A DNA stretch of 38,943 nt from contig ML977029.1 in assembly GCA_010015675.1 (NCBI GenBank), forward strand, positions 1-38,943. The letters are read 5' to 3'. Position 1 is the first letter of the stretch. Each line of letters starts with the position of its first letter. Below, piece by piece: positions 30,743 to 38,943 of the stretch. The notes under the pieces are model-generated. The model searched no databases, was not told the DNA's origin, and was given only the letters and a program-made list of their open reading frames with translations. The stretch is from Byssothecium circinans (lineage: Eukaryota; Ascomycota; Dothideomycetes; Pleosporales; Massarinaceae). Both the position numbers and the translations under genes were made by a program.

Positions 30743-32544
30743 ATGGGTAGGTCTTTCCTTTCGTGCGAGAGCCATGCGAAAAGCAAGCAGGCTTCTGAGA
30801 TTACTCAAATTATCAAGAGGCCTTGTGACGGAACCTGGACGCTGACCGGTCCTTCAACAGCATCTGCTATAGCGAAGCCCCACGGCATTCTACGCCGTCT
30901 GCGTACGTAATCGCCCACCTGTCCGAAATGAGCAAATCTGGGCTGACACTATTTAGTGCTGGGATCCTGGGCAGATGAGAGGGAAGATATACCCTTTGAT
31001 CCAGCGCTGAGACCCGGGCAGATGAGACGGAAGATATACTCTTTGCACGTAAGTTTGGCCCCGCCCAAGTTTCCATGCTATTGTGCTTATTTTTATTCGC
31101 ATAGCCGGTTCGTGTTCCCAACAATGCCGCCAACAAACATCCTCAATCTGCAAGTTCAATGACGGGAATTTGATGCTAATATGGCGCTCTAGAGACCTCC
31201 CCAAGCTCGCGATGGTCATTTGACATAGGCGATGATAGTCATGGTGCGTATGACCCTCGTAAAGAACGTCTTCTGCGAGGAACGCACGACATGAAGGGGA
31301 CGCGAGCACGCTACCGAGAAGACGGCACTGGAATTGAGGACGCGACGAAACCCCTTTCTGGAGGCACAGATCGCCACCACACTTGGAGAAGAAGCGCAAC
31401 ACTACCCATGTCTATTGGGACAGTACCTGTCACAGCGATACCTGACACTGGCTCTGACGAGAATGCAATCTCATCTGATTTTGCGAAAGAAATCGGGCTT
31501 CAAATCGAAAATAATACGAGTTCCCCAGTCACATTCCAACCAGCAAATGGTCGTTCTATTAAAAGCAGCGGTATCGCCTCAACAACTTGCTTCTTTGGCA
31601 AAGGCTTGAACAAGCAGCCTAAAACCTCAATCTTCTTCAATGTTTTCCCAAAGCTTGCTGTTCCTGTTCTCATCGGAAGGGTCTTTCTCCAAGCCACGGA
31701 AACGCTTACGAAACACATTGACCGGCTGGAGGTATCCCATTGTCCGCCCTCAGTTCTGCCTAGAATTTTGCATCTAAATCGTCCCCAGCAGCGCCTACGC
31801 TGCTATTTGAATGTCAATCTCGCGTATGCCAATGCCGACACTGGAGCTGAAATGAACTTGGCCTCACCCGAGTTTGCTGCACAGCGCGGTTTTCAGATCG
31901 AAAAGCCAGACGCGGAACATCAGGAAGTTGAACTTGCGGATGGCAGCAGGGCTCCCATATCCGGACAATTCCGCGCACGCTTTGACACCTTCGACCGACC
32001 CTCCCGGGACGGTCTCCGGCCACGACCACATGAGGTATACTTCTATATTCTCGATAACTTGACAACGGACGTACTTCTTTGCGGAGATCTTCTCTTTGAG
32101 ATCTCTGCATTTTCAGACCAGCAAAATTCCTTTGTGGACCTAGATTGCCTTGGGATATTTTCTGATTTGAATCTGGTGAAGTGGCCCTCAAGACTTGAGA
32201 AGCGTTTACTGCGCATACCGCGTAGTCAACCTTCAGCCAGCACAGCACCAGCAGGTGTGACGTCCGGTCTGGCACCCAAAGACTCTTTGGCAGCTCTCGA
32301 AGTCGCTTTCGTGCTGGAACTTGACGACGATGACGCCCGCGAGCAATACCGTCGCCAAAGCGCAGATCGGGGAATCTCCTATCTCTCTGAGCCCGACAAA
32401 TCAAGAAAGAGAGCTTTAGAAGATACTCGGCGCCAGTTGTACGATGAAAATTATGTGAAGCGCCTACAAGAACACAACGTTCGCATGGCTGCGATGAAAC
32501 TGCAGAATAGAGCTGCCTCGAATGCCTCCGGGAGCACTCCCTGA
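30743..32544 (+). CDS. Protein with two tandem retropepsin-like (aspartic protease) domains
   Basis: A four-exon model, about 550 residues. The exons are 30,743-30,902, 30,957-31,048, 31,105-31,153 and 31,193-32,544. The introns are 54 bp (GTACGT...GCTGACACTATTTAG), 56 bp (GTAAGT...CGCATAG) and 39 bp (GTTCAA...GCTAATATGG...CTCTAG), and all keep frame. Domain 1 has VTAIPDTGSDENAIS (the catalytic DTGS), a flap-like ANGRSIKSSGIA and VPVLIGRVFLQA. Domain 2 has ANADTGAEMNLAS (DTGA), a flap-like ELADGSRAPISGQ and TTDVLLCGDLLFEI. A charged tail with RKRALEDTRRQLYDENY follows. Paired domains could form a single two-lobed active site, as in pepsins, but as an internal retropepsin duplication. No reverse transcriptase, integrase or gag knuckle is seen, so it is not an ordinary retrotransposon polyprotein. 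The exon 1-3 choices were made by eye. Confidence 0.75.
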
Positions 32545-32939
32545 GCATGACTTCGATCTCAAGCGCAAAGGTTCCGATCCACATACATGGGAGCCGTACC
32601 AAGGGTTGTACAAGTATGTTACGATGTCATCGTTGCTCTCTCTCGACGCATATCGGCTTCCAGCATTGGAGCGATGTTCGCGCTGCCTGGGTAATTTATG
32701 AGAGCAGAGGTTTGGAGGTGTTCGTCGAGAGGGGAGGGTGCCCACTGTTTTGCGCCAACAAATGAGAGATATGTATGCTGAGACTCAACGCAATGACGGA
32801 GAGGTTCGCATCTTTGGAGGTATTGGCCTAAATTCGCCTGGTGAGTGCAACTATGATTAACCTACTGGAACTAAGAGTAATGGCTAACTGTATCGCTTTA
32901 GTAATTGTTGAGCATGGACGACTTGAGGTGCTGAAATAG
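32522..32939 (+). pseudogene. Small unknown gene with one in-frame TGA
   Basis: From ATG 32,522 (MPPGALPEHDFDLKRKGSD) a frame runs to 32,840. It is broken once by TGA at 32,699-32,701 (CSRCLGNL-stop-EQRFGGVRREGR) and then continues with TVLRQQMRDMYAETQ and GEVRIFGGIGLNSP. A textbook 61-bp intron (GTGAGT...GGCTAACTG...TTTAG, 32,841-32,901) joins VIVEHGRLEVLK and a TAG at 32,937. TGA is one C-to-T change from CGA (Arg). The first 23 bases overlap the 3' end of the retropepsin-like gene in another frame, so it might instead be a frameshifted extension of that protein. Family unknown. Confidence 0.5.
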
Positions 32940-32947
32940 TAGATTCA

Positions 32948-32987
32948 TCTCGCTACGGTGTGGTTCTCGCTACGCAGTGAGGGATAG
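32948..32987 (-). repeat. Right 40-bp terminal inverted repeat (TA-flanked)
   Basis: Exact reverse complement of 28,228-28,267, followed by TA at 32,988-32,989. It closes the candidate element. Confidence 0.95.
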
Positions 32988-32989
32988 TA

Positions 32990-33567
32990 CACATGTACAT
33001 ACATCAATCGAAATCCGCATTATAGAACCCCTCCCGCAAATCCACTTCGTGCGAATGCTTATCTGAGTGAGGCGCATACCGTTCGAAGGGCTCCAAAGCG
33101 GAAGGGCTGACTCACATCTCTAGGTGACGCACTGACATCCAAGGCAAACAAAAAGGCAAGGCGTCTCCGTGATATCATGCGACCGCGCCTCTTTCATCTA
33201 TGCTGTGCGATGGTCTGATTGGCTGGAAAGGCGTGCTCAGCCTTACTCGGCCACGGAGTTTCACATCGTGAAACGGGGCACCGTGACTGCATTTAGAATA
33301 AACATACGGCGCGGAAGAGGCGTGGTGGAACGGTGTGGGGCAAGATATAAGAGATGAGTATTCGCGACGGGGTTGTGCTGTGACGGCAATTATTTTGTTA
33401 AGGGCTATTTGGGAACAAGGTGCGTAGACTCCAGTACGACTCGCGATGACACTCAAGCACTAACAACTGTAGAATTTGGATTAATTCTGCGCCCGCAAAG
33501 CTATCGCGACGTCTTGATCTATTTACACATATCGTGTGGCAAAGGACCGCAAAAGAACGCATCCATC
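32990..33567. other. Intergenic region right of the TIR element
   Basis: No supported gene. The frame upstream of the next gene is open from 33,373 without an ATG, so part of it may be leader. Confidence 0.5.
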
Positions 33568-34191
33568 ATGGCGCGCTTGATAAGACTCAAGACTTATCTC
33601 ACCGCGGCACTCAAGTCCTCCTCCAGAGCCTCCCGGAAAAATCTCCAACCAAATGAACTCGCAATGAGGGAACCTATAACCTCGTCCTTCGAGGGCAGCT
33701 ATCCCGCGTCACCGATTTCTCCAATGTTCCAGATTCGCATATCCCGAGACTACTCCGCGCAGTCGACACAAAACACAACGCAGAAACAAACTCAAACACA
33801 AGTACCGAGAGAAACATTACAGAAAGATGAAGAACCCCAAGAACCTCGCTCGATAACAATCGACATTAAGGACCTCTCTGCACCGCCGAATTCAGTAAGC
33901 CGATCGGCAACAGATCCCCAATTCACCAAATTGTTATCGCGAACTTCATCGGGAAGGCTTGGTAGACGGATGTCGAAGTTGCATGTACGGCCTGTACACC
34001 TTCCGTTGAAGAGGTCACGACCGAACTCGTACTTTGGGACGGGTTTCGATCTGCCGATTGAGGACTTGGAGTTGATCGTGGAAGAGGTGAACGAGATGAG
34101 CTCAAGACATGCGAAGAGAAGCAGTCGGGTGATAGGAAAACCTGTGGAGACGGACGAGGTGGAAGCTTTGGGATATGTACCGCTGACATAG
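33568..34191 (+). CDS. Unknown basic, low-complexity protein, 207 residues
   Basis: ATG at 33,568 in ATCATGG (MARLIRLKTYLTAALKSSS). The longer frame upstream has no earlier ATG. There is a basic amphipathic N-terminus, a Gln/Thr-rich middle (QSTQNTTQKQTQTQ), an RSITIDIKDLSAPP segment, a basic stretch (SGRLGRRMSKLHVRPVHLPL) and an acidic C-terminal helix (LPIEDLELIVEEVNEMSS). No signal peptide, membrane span or known domain is seen. It is convergent with the next gene, whose 3' end is 154 bp away. Confidence 0.6.
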   Translation: MARLIRLKTYLTAALKSSSRASRKNLQPNELAMREPITSSFEGSYPASPISPMFQIRISRDYSAQSTQNTTQKQTQTQVPRETLQKDEEPQEPRSITIDIKDLSAPPNSVSRSATDPQFTKLLSRTSSGRLGRRMSKLHVRPVHLPLKRSRPNSYFGTGFDLPIEDLELIVEEVNEMSSRHAKRSSRVIGKPVETDEVEALGYVPLT

Positions 34192-34345
34192 CTGTAGCGG
34201 TTTTAGATGTTGATTTCGTGTGATTTTGTGCTCGGCGTTTCGATAAATGGGGCTTTGTAGCATTATTCCAGGCAAATGCCGTAGCTTCGTAAGATATAGT
34301 TGAGTAGTTGAATCAATGTGATGTTTGGCAGCCTTGTTGATTTCC

Positions 34346-35872
34346 TTAGATGGTTGGGGATGGTGGGTCTGTCACAAATAAGACCCGTGGGTCGAACTGT
34401 GGCTTCTCATCTGCACCCAAGTCCTTTCCAAGCATCATTCTCTTGCTACTGCCTTTCTCAGAGTCTGGTTCCGGCTCCAAAGACCTCTTTTTCACAAGTT
34501 TGCGGATCTGAGTGGGTGTTTCTGCGCTGGTCATCACGCTCATGCGCGGGTCGAAGACTGCCTCCTCATGTGTGATGTTGCCCTTTCGGGTCTTCATTCG
34601 CTTGAGACTAGCAGGTGTGGTCTCACTCACAAATTTCCTCACGCGTGGGCTTGATTCAAACACCGCCGCGCATTCCTGCAGAGGAGAAAGCGAGCGCCGC
34701 TTTTTATGCGGGGGTGGTGAATCTTCGCTGGTGTCTCTCTTCGTAGCTCCATTCAGCGAGTTCTCTGCGGCATACTTCTTCTGCGCCTTCCAGCCCTTGA
34801 TCTCCCTAATTTGCTCTTCAAGAGTTTGTGGCTTGGCAGTCTCTGGTGCCTCAGAAGCGTCGCAGTCGCGTCCATAATTGTCACGGAGGACGCAGAATGC
34901 CGTCTCGGTAAGATTGGCCTTCATGTCGACGTGCTTAGAGACGATCTCAACCAAGAAACCCACCGCGTAGGCCTCTTGGTTTGCGTCTTTCGCCTTCTGG
35001 ATCTTGGCTCGCTCAGAGAGCGTCATTTTGGTGTCAATGACGTCTGTTACCATCGCGCGGCAAGTAGGGCAATCGAACTGCATAACGGTGAGGTCTGACT
35101 CGTGGCAGTTTAGTCCACAAGGGACTCGCTCGGTGGTGGTGATCCAGTGGCCGCAAGACAGGCGATGCTTCATACCAACGCATTTCAAATCATCGCCCGC
35201 ATCTTGCGTATAAAACCGAATGCCCTTCCACGTACCCAGGTATCCATCGGGTAGTGTGCCGTCATCCTCCTCTACAGTGATCTCGGCGGTAACGTCGACC
35301 TTTGGCGTCGGGCGGCGCTGAGCGTGAGGCTTCGGCTGACGATGCGGGTGAGTGCTACCTCCATTCTCGGGTGAGTCGGTAGGAGGGGTAGCCTCAGCGA
35401 GAGGTTCAGCGTCTGTCATGTCGGCATCTGTCGGAACAGTAGCCTCAGCGGAAGGTGTAGCGTCGGTCATCTCTGTGTCAGTCGAGTCGGTGGATAGGGA
35501 TAGCGTACGGAAAGCGCTAGTATTCGGCGCCGCCGGACAATTGCTCAGACTGTTATAATCGCAAGGCTTTGAGTAAGAAGCTTTCGCGGGTCGCTTAAGG
35601 TAGGATACGTGACCAAAGGCAGGAGAGTGCGGTTTGAGAACCGGATTAAAGTTCTTGGGTAGCTTGATGCCAGAGGAGGTTGGCTTAATGACGGTTGCGG
35701 GTGACTTTGTCGGACCTCCAGCAAGTCGGTAAGACTTATATGCCGCCTTCGCGGCCGCATTGTGTGGCGATGCACCTTTGGACGGCTGGGTTGCAGCATT
35801 TGCGGTAGGTGAAGATCCACCGCTACGGCTGGAGCTGCCCCAAAGGCGGGAGACGAACGAAAATACACCCAT
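34346..35872 (-). CDS. Unknown 508-residue protein with a Cys/His zinc-like cluster
   Basis: A single exon starting at ATG 35,872 (MGVFSFVSRLWGSSSRSGG). A Ser/Pro-rich N-terminal third is followed by degenerate acidic repeats (DTEMTDATPSAEATVPTD, then DADMTDAEPLAEATPPTD), a Pro/His-rich linker and a compact Cys/His region. Its ligand candidates are Cys231, Cys240, His242, Cys252, Cys256, His257, Cys268 and Cys271 (LSCGHW, PCGLNCHE, FDCPTC), resembling a RING-like or other cross-brace zinc module without matching one closely. The C-terminal half is Lys/Arg/Ser-rich with PPPHKKRRSLSP, a possible nuclear localisation signal. Function unknown; a nuclear or ubiquitin-related role is only a guess. 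Confidence 0.8.
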   Translation of the reverse strand: MGVFSFVSRLWGSSSRSGGSSPTANAATQPSKGASPHNAAAKAAYKSYRLAGGPTKSPATVIKPTSSGIKLPKNFNPVLKPHSPAFGHVSYLKRPAKASYSKPCDYNSLSNCPAAPNTSAFRTLSLSTDSTDTEMTDATPSAEATVPTDADMTDAEPLAEATPPTDSPENGGSTHPHRQPKPHAQRRPTPKVDVTAEITVEEDDGTLPDGYLGTWKGIRFYTQDAGDDLKCVGMKHRLSCGHWITTTERVPCGLNCHESDLTVMQFDCPTCRAMVTDVIDTKMTLSERAKIQKAKDANQEAYAVGFLVEIVSKHVDMKANLTETAFCVLRDNYGRDCDASEAPETAKPQTLEEQIREIKGWKAQKKYAAENSLNGATKRDTSEDSPPPHKKRRSLSPLQECAAVFESSPRVRKFVSETTPASLKRMKTRKGNITHEEAVFDPRMSVMTSAETPTQIRKLVKKRSLEPEPDSEKGSSKRMMLGKDLGADEKPQFDPRVLFVTDPPSPTI

Positions 35873-36348
35873 ATTCACGGCATACAGCGTGAAGACTGTG
35901 TGTAGACGGCTGTCGAAAGGAAGGAGATGTAGAAGTTCCGGAAGACACTGGGGTACAGTGCAGGGCGCGTGCAGTGGTTGCGAGTAGATTAAGGTGGTGG
36001 AGGTGCGCGGCAGTTGACCTGCGAGGATATTGTATCCGCGTGGGTGTTGTCGAAAGTTTGAAGTCGCGTTGGTGGACTTGAAAGGTTGAGGTTGAAGTTG
36101 TGTGTGTGGAGTTGAAGTCCAAAGGGTGCGGTCGAGTTTACTTTAGCGCAGAGAGGGTGCGTGTTAGTCTTGGTAAGTCACGGTCAAACGCGTTGAAAGA
36201 TTACTTTGACGGTGACGTCAGATCGCGTAGTGAGAAGGCATCAATATTGTGGGAGAGCGATGCGTTTGTTGATATGAACGTGCGCCAAGCCTTCTCTGGC
36301 TGTTAATTGTGCAGTGTGTGCACGGTTTTGCCATTCCTTGCTTTCTGT
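35873..36348. other. Intergenic / leader region
   Basis: Upstream region of the zinc-cluster gene and 3' flank of the permease pseudogene. It has G/T-rich runs on the plus strand (TTGTGTGTGTGGAG) and no supported gene. Confidence 0.5.
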
Positions 36349-38009
36349 CTACCTAGTATCCTTACTAGTTCCAATAGGCTCGTGGCTTTTTTGAGGTAGA
36401 ATGGCTTCTAGTACTTCCAATCCCATATCGGTTCTTGGTCCGGTAAAGTTCTTCCTTCGGTCTACGGACCATTGGATGGTGGAAATGAGCATGATGATAG
36501 GGAAAGCAAATATGCAATAGTCCTTTGGGAATTAGCAGGGTATATGAGTTTCTTATTAACAGCTACTTACTCATGTTGCTTCCTGTCACAAGAAGCCCTG
36601 GTTGAAAGATGAAAAACACCGTGGTGACAATGACGTATGCGACGCCCAAGATGTCCGCTAACCACACCAAAGCGGGTGGAAGGATAAATGCCTGGGGAGG
36701 TAGCATACTACGGCCTCGGTGAAGATTTATGGCCACGGGTATGGCATAGCTGGCTCCAAGAGCGACGATGGAAGACGATACAATGGCGTTGAATGCGCTG
36801 CTTGAGCCGAAGAAGGTGCAGCCTAATATAATCGAGAGAGCGGTCGTCAGCAGAAGCGAGTTGAGTGGCAGTCCAAGCCCCGTGTGTGCCTTAGCCCAGA
36901 CCTTGGAAGCTGGTAGTGCTCCATCTCGTACAAAAGCGTAAGTCACTTGAGACGAGGTCGTCATGATCGAGATGGTAGCAAAGAGAAGACAGAGAAGAGG
37001 AAACATGAGAAGACAAACGGAGCCAGCGCGGTTCTGAGCGGCCTGATTGATGATATAGTGTAGTGGGCCGAGGGGTGACGTGATGATGGCTTCTCTTTTG
37101 CCTCCTGAGACAAACAGGGGTACCATCAAAAAGACGACTCCGGTGAACGTCCCGATAGCAACACAGTATATCATGATCTTTGGTCTTTTCACCGCGGCGT
37201 TCGGGATCTCTTCGACGATATGCGCAACAGCATGGTATCCAGTCAAGGCAAACCACCCTGTAGTAGACCAAGCAGCCAGGCGATACCATCCGGACATCCC
37301 GTTTCATTGATGAAGTTGGCGAAGACAAATTTTCCGGACGCATAGTTGGGTGACGTGCAAGTCAACGCGGTAACGCTGATAACCATGGAACCGATTATGG
37401 ACCGAGCGATGGCTGCTTTATTGATGTACGGGAGCAAGTCGTTCATGAAGGCGCTGATTAGGAGGGATACGACGTTAGAAGCGATGTATATAAGAAACTG
37501 ATGCCATCGTTCGGGGAGATAGTCAGGGTGGAACAATGCGATGATTCCAATAAATGATCTGGGATCCAAGGAACCCACCAGCACAGACCAAAGCAACCCA
37601 TCCTAAAACGTTTATTCAGCTAGTGATCCATGACAACAGAGGTACCCAGCTCTTCCACGAGATTACAGAGACGCAATGGTATCTGACTTATTAGCTGGCG
37701 TTCCTAGGCAATGTTTGCCCAAACTTATTGGCCACCAGCTGTAGGGTACGTCGATAGAAATTCGGCCGTGGATACGGCCAAACACAGGTTGCAGATTCCA
37801 GCCGTAACGAGACCGCAAATGATGACGTTCGTAGAACCGCCACTCGGAAGCGCGAGAGAAAGTGATGCTGGGAACGCAGTTCAGGAATTGAGGATGGCAA
37901 ATGCTAAACCAAGCATAGCCAGGGGTAAGAAGTTCCGTTAGAGTTCCCTCTTGTGCCCAAGGGCTTCCAGCTGGAGTTCATCGGTAGTGCTCTCTTTGCG
38001 AGGACGCAT
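36349..38009 (-). pseudogene. APC-superfamily permease pseudogene (choline/GABA/amino-acid transporter type)
   Basis: A multi-span transporter read on the minus strand from ATG 38,009 (MRPRKESTTDELQLEALGHK) to TAG 36,349. Conserved pieces in order are LAMLGLAFAILNS, LVTAGICNLCLAVSTAEFLS, YHCVSVISWKSW, GWVALVCAGGFLGSQ, HPDYLPERWHQFL, YHAVAHIVEEIPNAAV, MTTSSQVTYAFVRDGALPAS, VTGSNM and LISTIQWSVDRRKNFTGPR. Lesions are Gln-to-stop TAA at 37,938, two Trp-to-stop TGA (37,881-37,883 and 37,616-37,618), an intron donor changed from GT to AT (intron 37,683-37,728 otherwise has GCTAAT and CAG), a frameshift near 37,540-37,570 and another near 37,255 in a T run. The last intron (36,523-36,570, GTAAGT) also fails to keep frame. 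Substrate cannot be told from the sequence. Confidence 0.88.
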
Positions 38010-38890
38010 TGTAACGATAGTGTTGATGTTCGAAAAAACTCCTACTTGCGGCTTAAATAAGAAGACGACGTAAAGAAGATATCGGCAATTCGGATACGGC
38101 GTGTATGGCGCTAATCGAATGTTGCGGAAAGGTGGCACGACGTTTAGCGGAGCCATCACACAGGCAATCGCTATTGCCGACATCTCGAACATCAATCACC
38201 GGCGCAAACCATCCGCACGAGGCAGAGATGAGGACCTTGGAAGGTGAAGCAGACAAACTTTTGTCCAAGCTGCGCATGATCCATCGATGGAAAGGCCTCT
38301 CCTAGAATGGATAAAAATCCTGTGGGCCACAAAGCTTAAACCGCGCCGTCCATGCGGGCGGAGAGCCCAGTGCCGATTGTAAAGCGGAGACGGACCTCTA
38401 AAACGAAAGAAACCGCCAACTCCATATTCGATAGAGCTTTTTCTTCTGGAGACTACGGTAATGCGGGGATGACCGATAGCCTTGAGTTGGAAATTGGCGC
38501 ATATTTTGCGGTGGACTGGGGAGCCCTCCTTCGCAAAGGACTAACCAAGAGAAGTGGAAGCTTTTCATCAGCTACAATGTTTGCGTTTGTATGAAATACA
38601 AGAAAGGAGGGAAGCGCGGAGAAAACTAAAGACGTTGCTTCTGTAATGCAATTACTGGTCAAGCTTTGAGGGGTAGAAGGCCGTAATATGTAACTTACGC
38701 ACTTGGACCCACAACAGATGTCGAGCAAGTATACGGCTGTTATATATGCAGATTGAAGTAAGCGAGTGCATTTCGCGACAGTAGGGATTCCGATGACAGC
38801 ATCACGTGCTTTCTTCCTGAAGCGGACTAGACGTACCGCTGGGTCAACCAAGGAGATTTCCTGCTCAACGCTCAATGACCTAAGCTAGCT
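38010..38890. other. Region at the window end, no firm gene
   Basis: A minus-strand frame of about 140 codons (38,453-38,875; VRLVRFRKKARDAVIGIPTV, TRLLQSAYITAVYLLD) lacks an ATG and may be an exon of a gene or element running off the window. Several other short frames have no support. Confidence 0.35.
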
Positions 38891-38892
38891 GA

Positions 38893-38925
38893 CGGGGTTC
38901 CGGGACACCCGGGGTTCCGGGACAC
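38893..38925. repeat. Two tandem copies of CGGGGTTCCGGGACAC (17-bp period)
   Basis: CGGGGTTCCGGGACAC occurs at 38,893-38,908 and again at 38,910-38,925, separated by one C. Short GC-rich direct repeats like this sit in the termini of some fungal DNA transposons. The window ends 18 bases later, so a partner copy cannot be checked. Confidence 0.85.
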
Positions 38926-38943
38926 TGCTCAGAAATCAACACT

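Larger units (their letters stand above)
28228..32987. mobile_element. Candidate 4.76-kb TA-flanked TIR element carrying three genes and no recognisable transposase
   Basis: A perfect 40-bp terminal inverted repeat opens at 28,228 and closes at 32,987, with TA immediately outside both ends. TA target duplication is the hallmark of Tc1/mariner/pogo transposons. No DDE transposase remnant was seen inside on either strand. Instead there are a DUF6594 gene (minus), a double-retropepsin gene (plus) and a small interrupted gene (plus), the last stopping 8 bp before the right repeat. No extra inward copies of the repeat were seen that would make each end a separate MITE. It would need a transposase supplied in trans. 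Confidence 0.7.

Noticed and set aside
31814..32602. 262-codon minus-strand ORF
   Set aside because: Antisense to the second retropepsin-like domain, which has clear catalytic and flap motifs in the sense frame.
28228..32987. Reading the inverted repeats as LTRs of a retrotransposon containing the retropepsin gene
   Set aside because: The repeats are inverted, not direct, are only 40 bp with TA flanks, and no reverse transcriptase, integrase or primer-binding site is present.
37600..37665. Intron GTACCT...GTTTTAG in the permease
   Set aside because: The bases read through as VPLLSWITS-stop-INVLGW, the conserved protein with one Trp-to-stop change, so this is exon with a nonsense mutation.
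38453..38875. 140-codon minus-strand frame as a firm gene
   Set aside because: It has no ATG and no recognisable domain and lies at the window edge, so it is only mentioned as possible.

Overview
The window is the left end of a chromosome of a filamentous ascomycete. The main evidence is a terminal array of CCCTAA repeats, a 10-kb subtelomere transformed by repeat-induced point mutation (RIP: almost no CpA/TpG, saturated with TpA), short introns of 39-138 bp with GT...CTAAC/CTGAC...AG signals, and gene families typical of Pezizomycotina (PL3 pectate lyase, DUF6594, F-box/zinc proteins, hAT elements, Moco biosynthesis). The style of the accessory genes suggests a plant-associated Dothideomycete, but that is an inference.

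Region 1 (1-9,990) is telomere plus dead repeats. A RIP-killed minus-strand relative of the telomere-linked helicase / DUF3505 zinc-finger family runs into the telomere repeats. It is followed by other unrecognised coding-like remnants, a possible solo LTR, a purine tract, a 268-bp tandem duplication and a minisatellite. Region 2 (9,985-14,900) is the transition. A single-copy-looking gene fragment carries four CAR-to-TAR stops only on its telomere side. Beyond it, an F-box gene piece abuts a complete but dead 3.0-kb hAT transposon, and a second F-box-like piece abuts the other end.

Region 3 (15,750-27,680) is ordinary gene space: a secreted PL3 pectate lyase, an unknown acidic protein split over two overlapping frames, a molybdenum-cofactor locus (MoaA/MOCS1A ending in Gly-Gly, then a 3.9-kb open frame ending in a MoaC/MOCS1B domain), a PAP2 lipid phosphatase and a small tail-anchored protein.

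Region 4 (28,228-32,987) is the most unusual part. A perfect 40-bp terminal inverted repeat flanked by TA on both sides encloses 4.76 kb with no recognisable transposase. Inside are a DUF6594 membrane protein, a multi-exon protein with two retropepsin-like domains, and a small gene with one in-frame TGA that ends 8 bp from the right repeat. This looks like a gene-carrying, non-autonomous Tc1/mariner/pogo-type element.

Region 5 (33,568-38,943) holds two unknown proteins (one with a Cys/His zinc-like cluster), a heavily mutated APC-family permease pseudogene, and a 17-bp tandem repeat near the window end that may be the edge of another element.

The genes do not form one pathway. The only clear functional pair is MoaA plus MoaC. 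Gene models with introns were built by eye from splice signals and reading frame. Family names rest on motif recognition, not on database searches.
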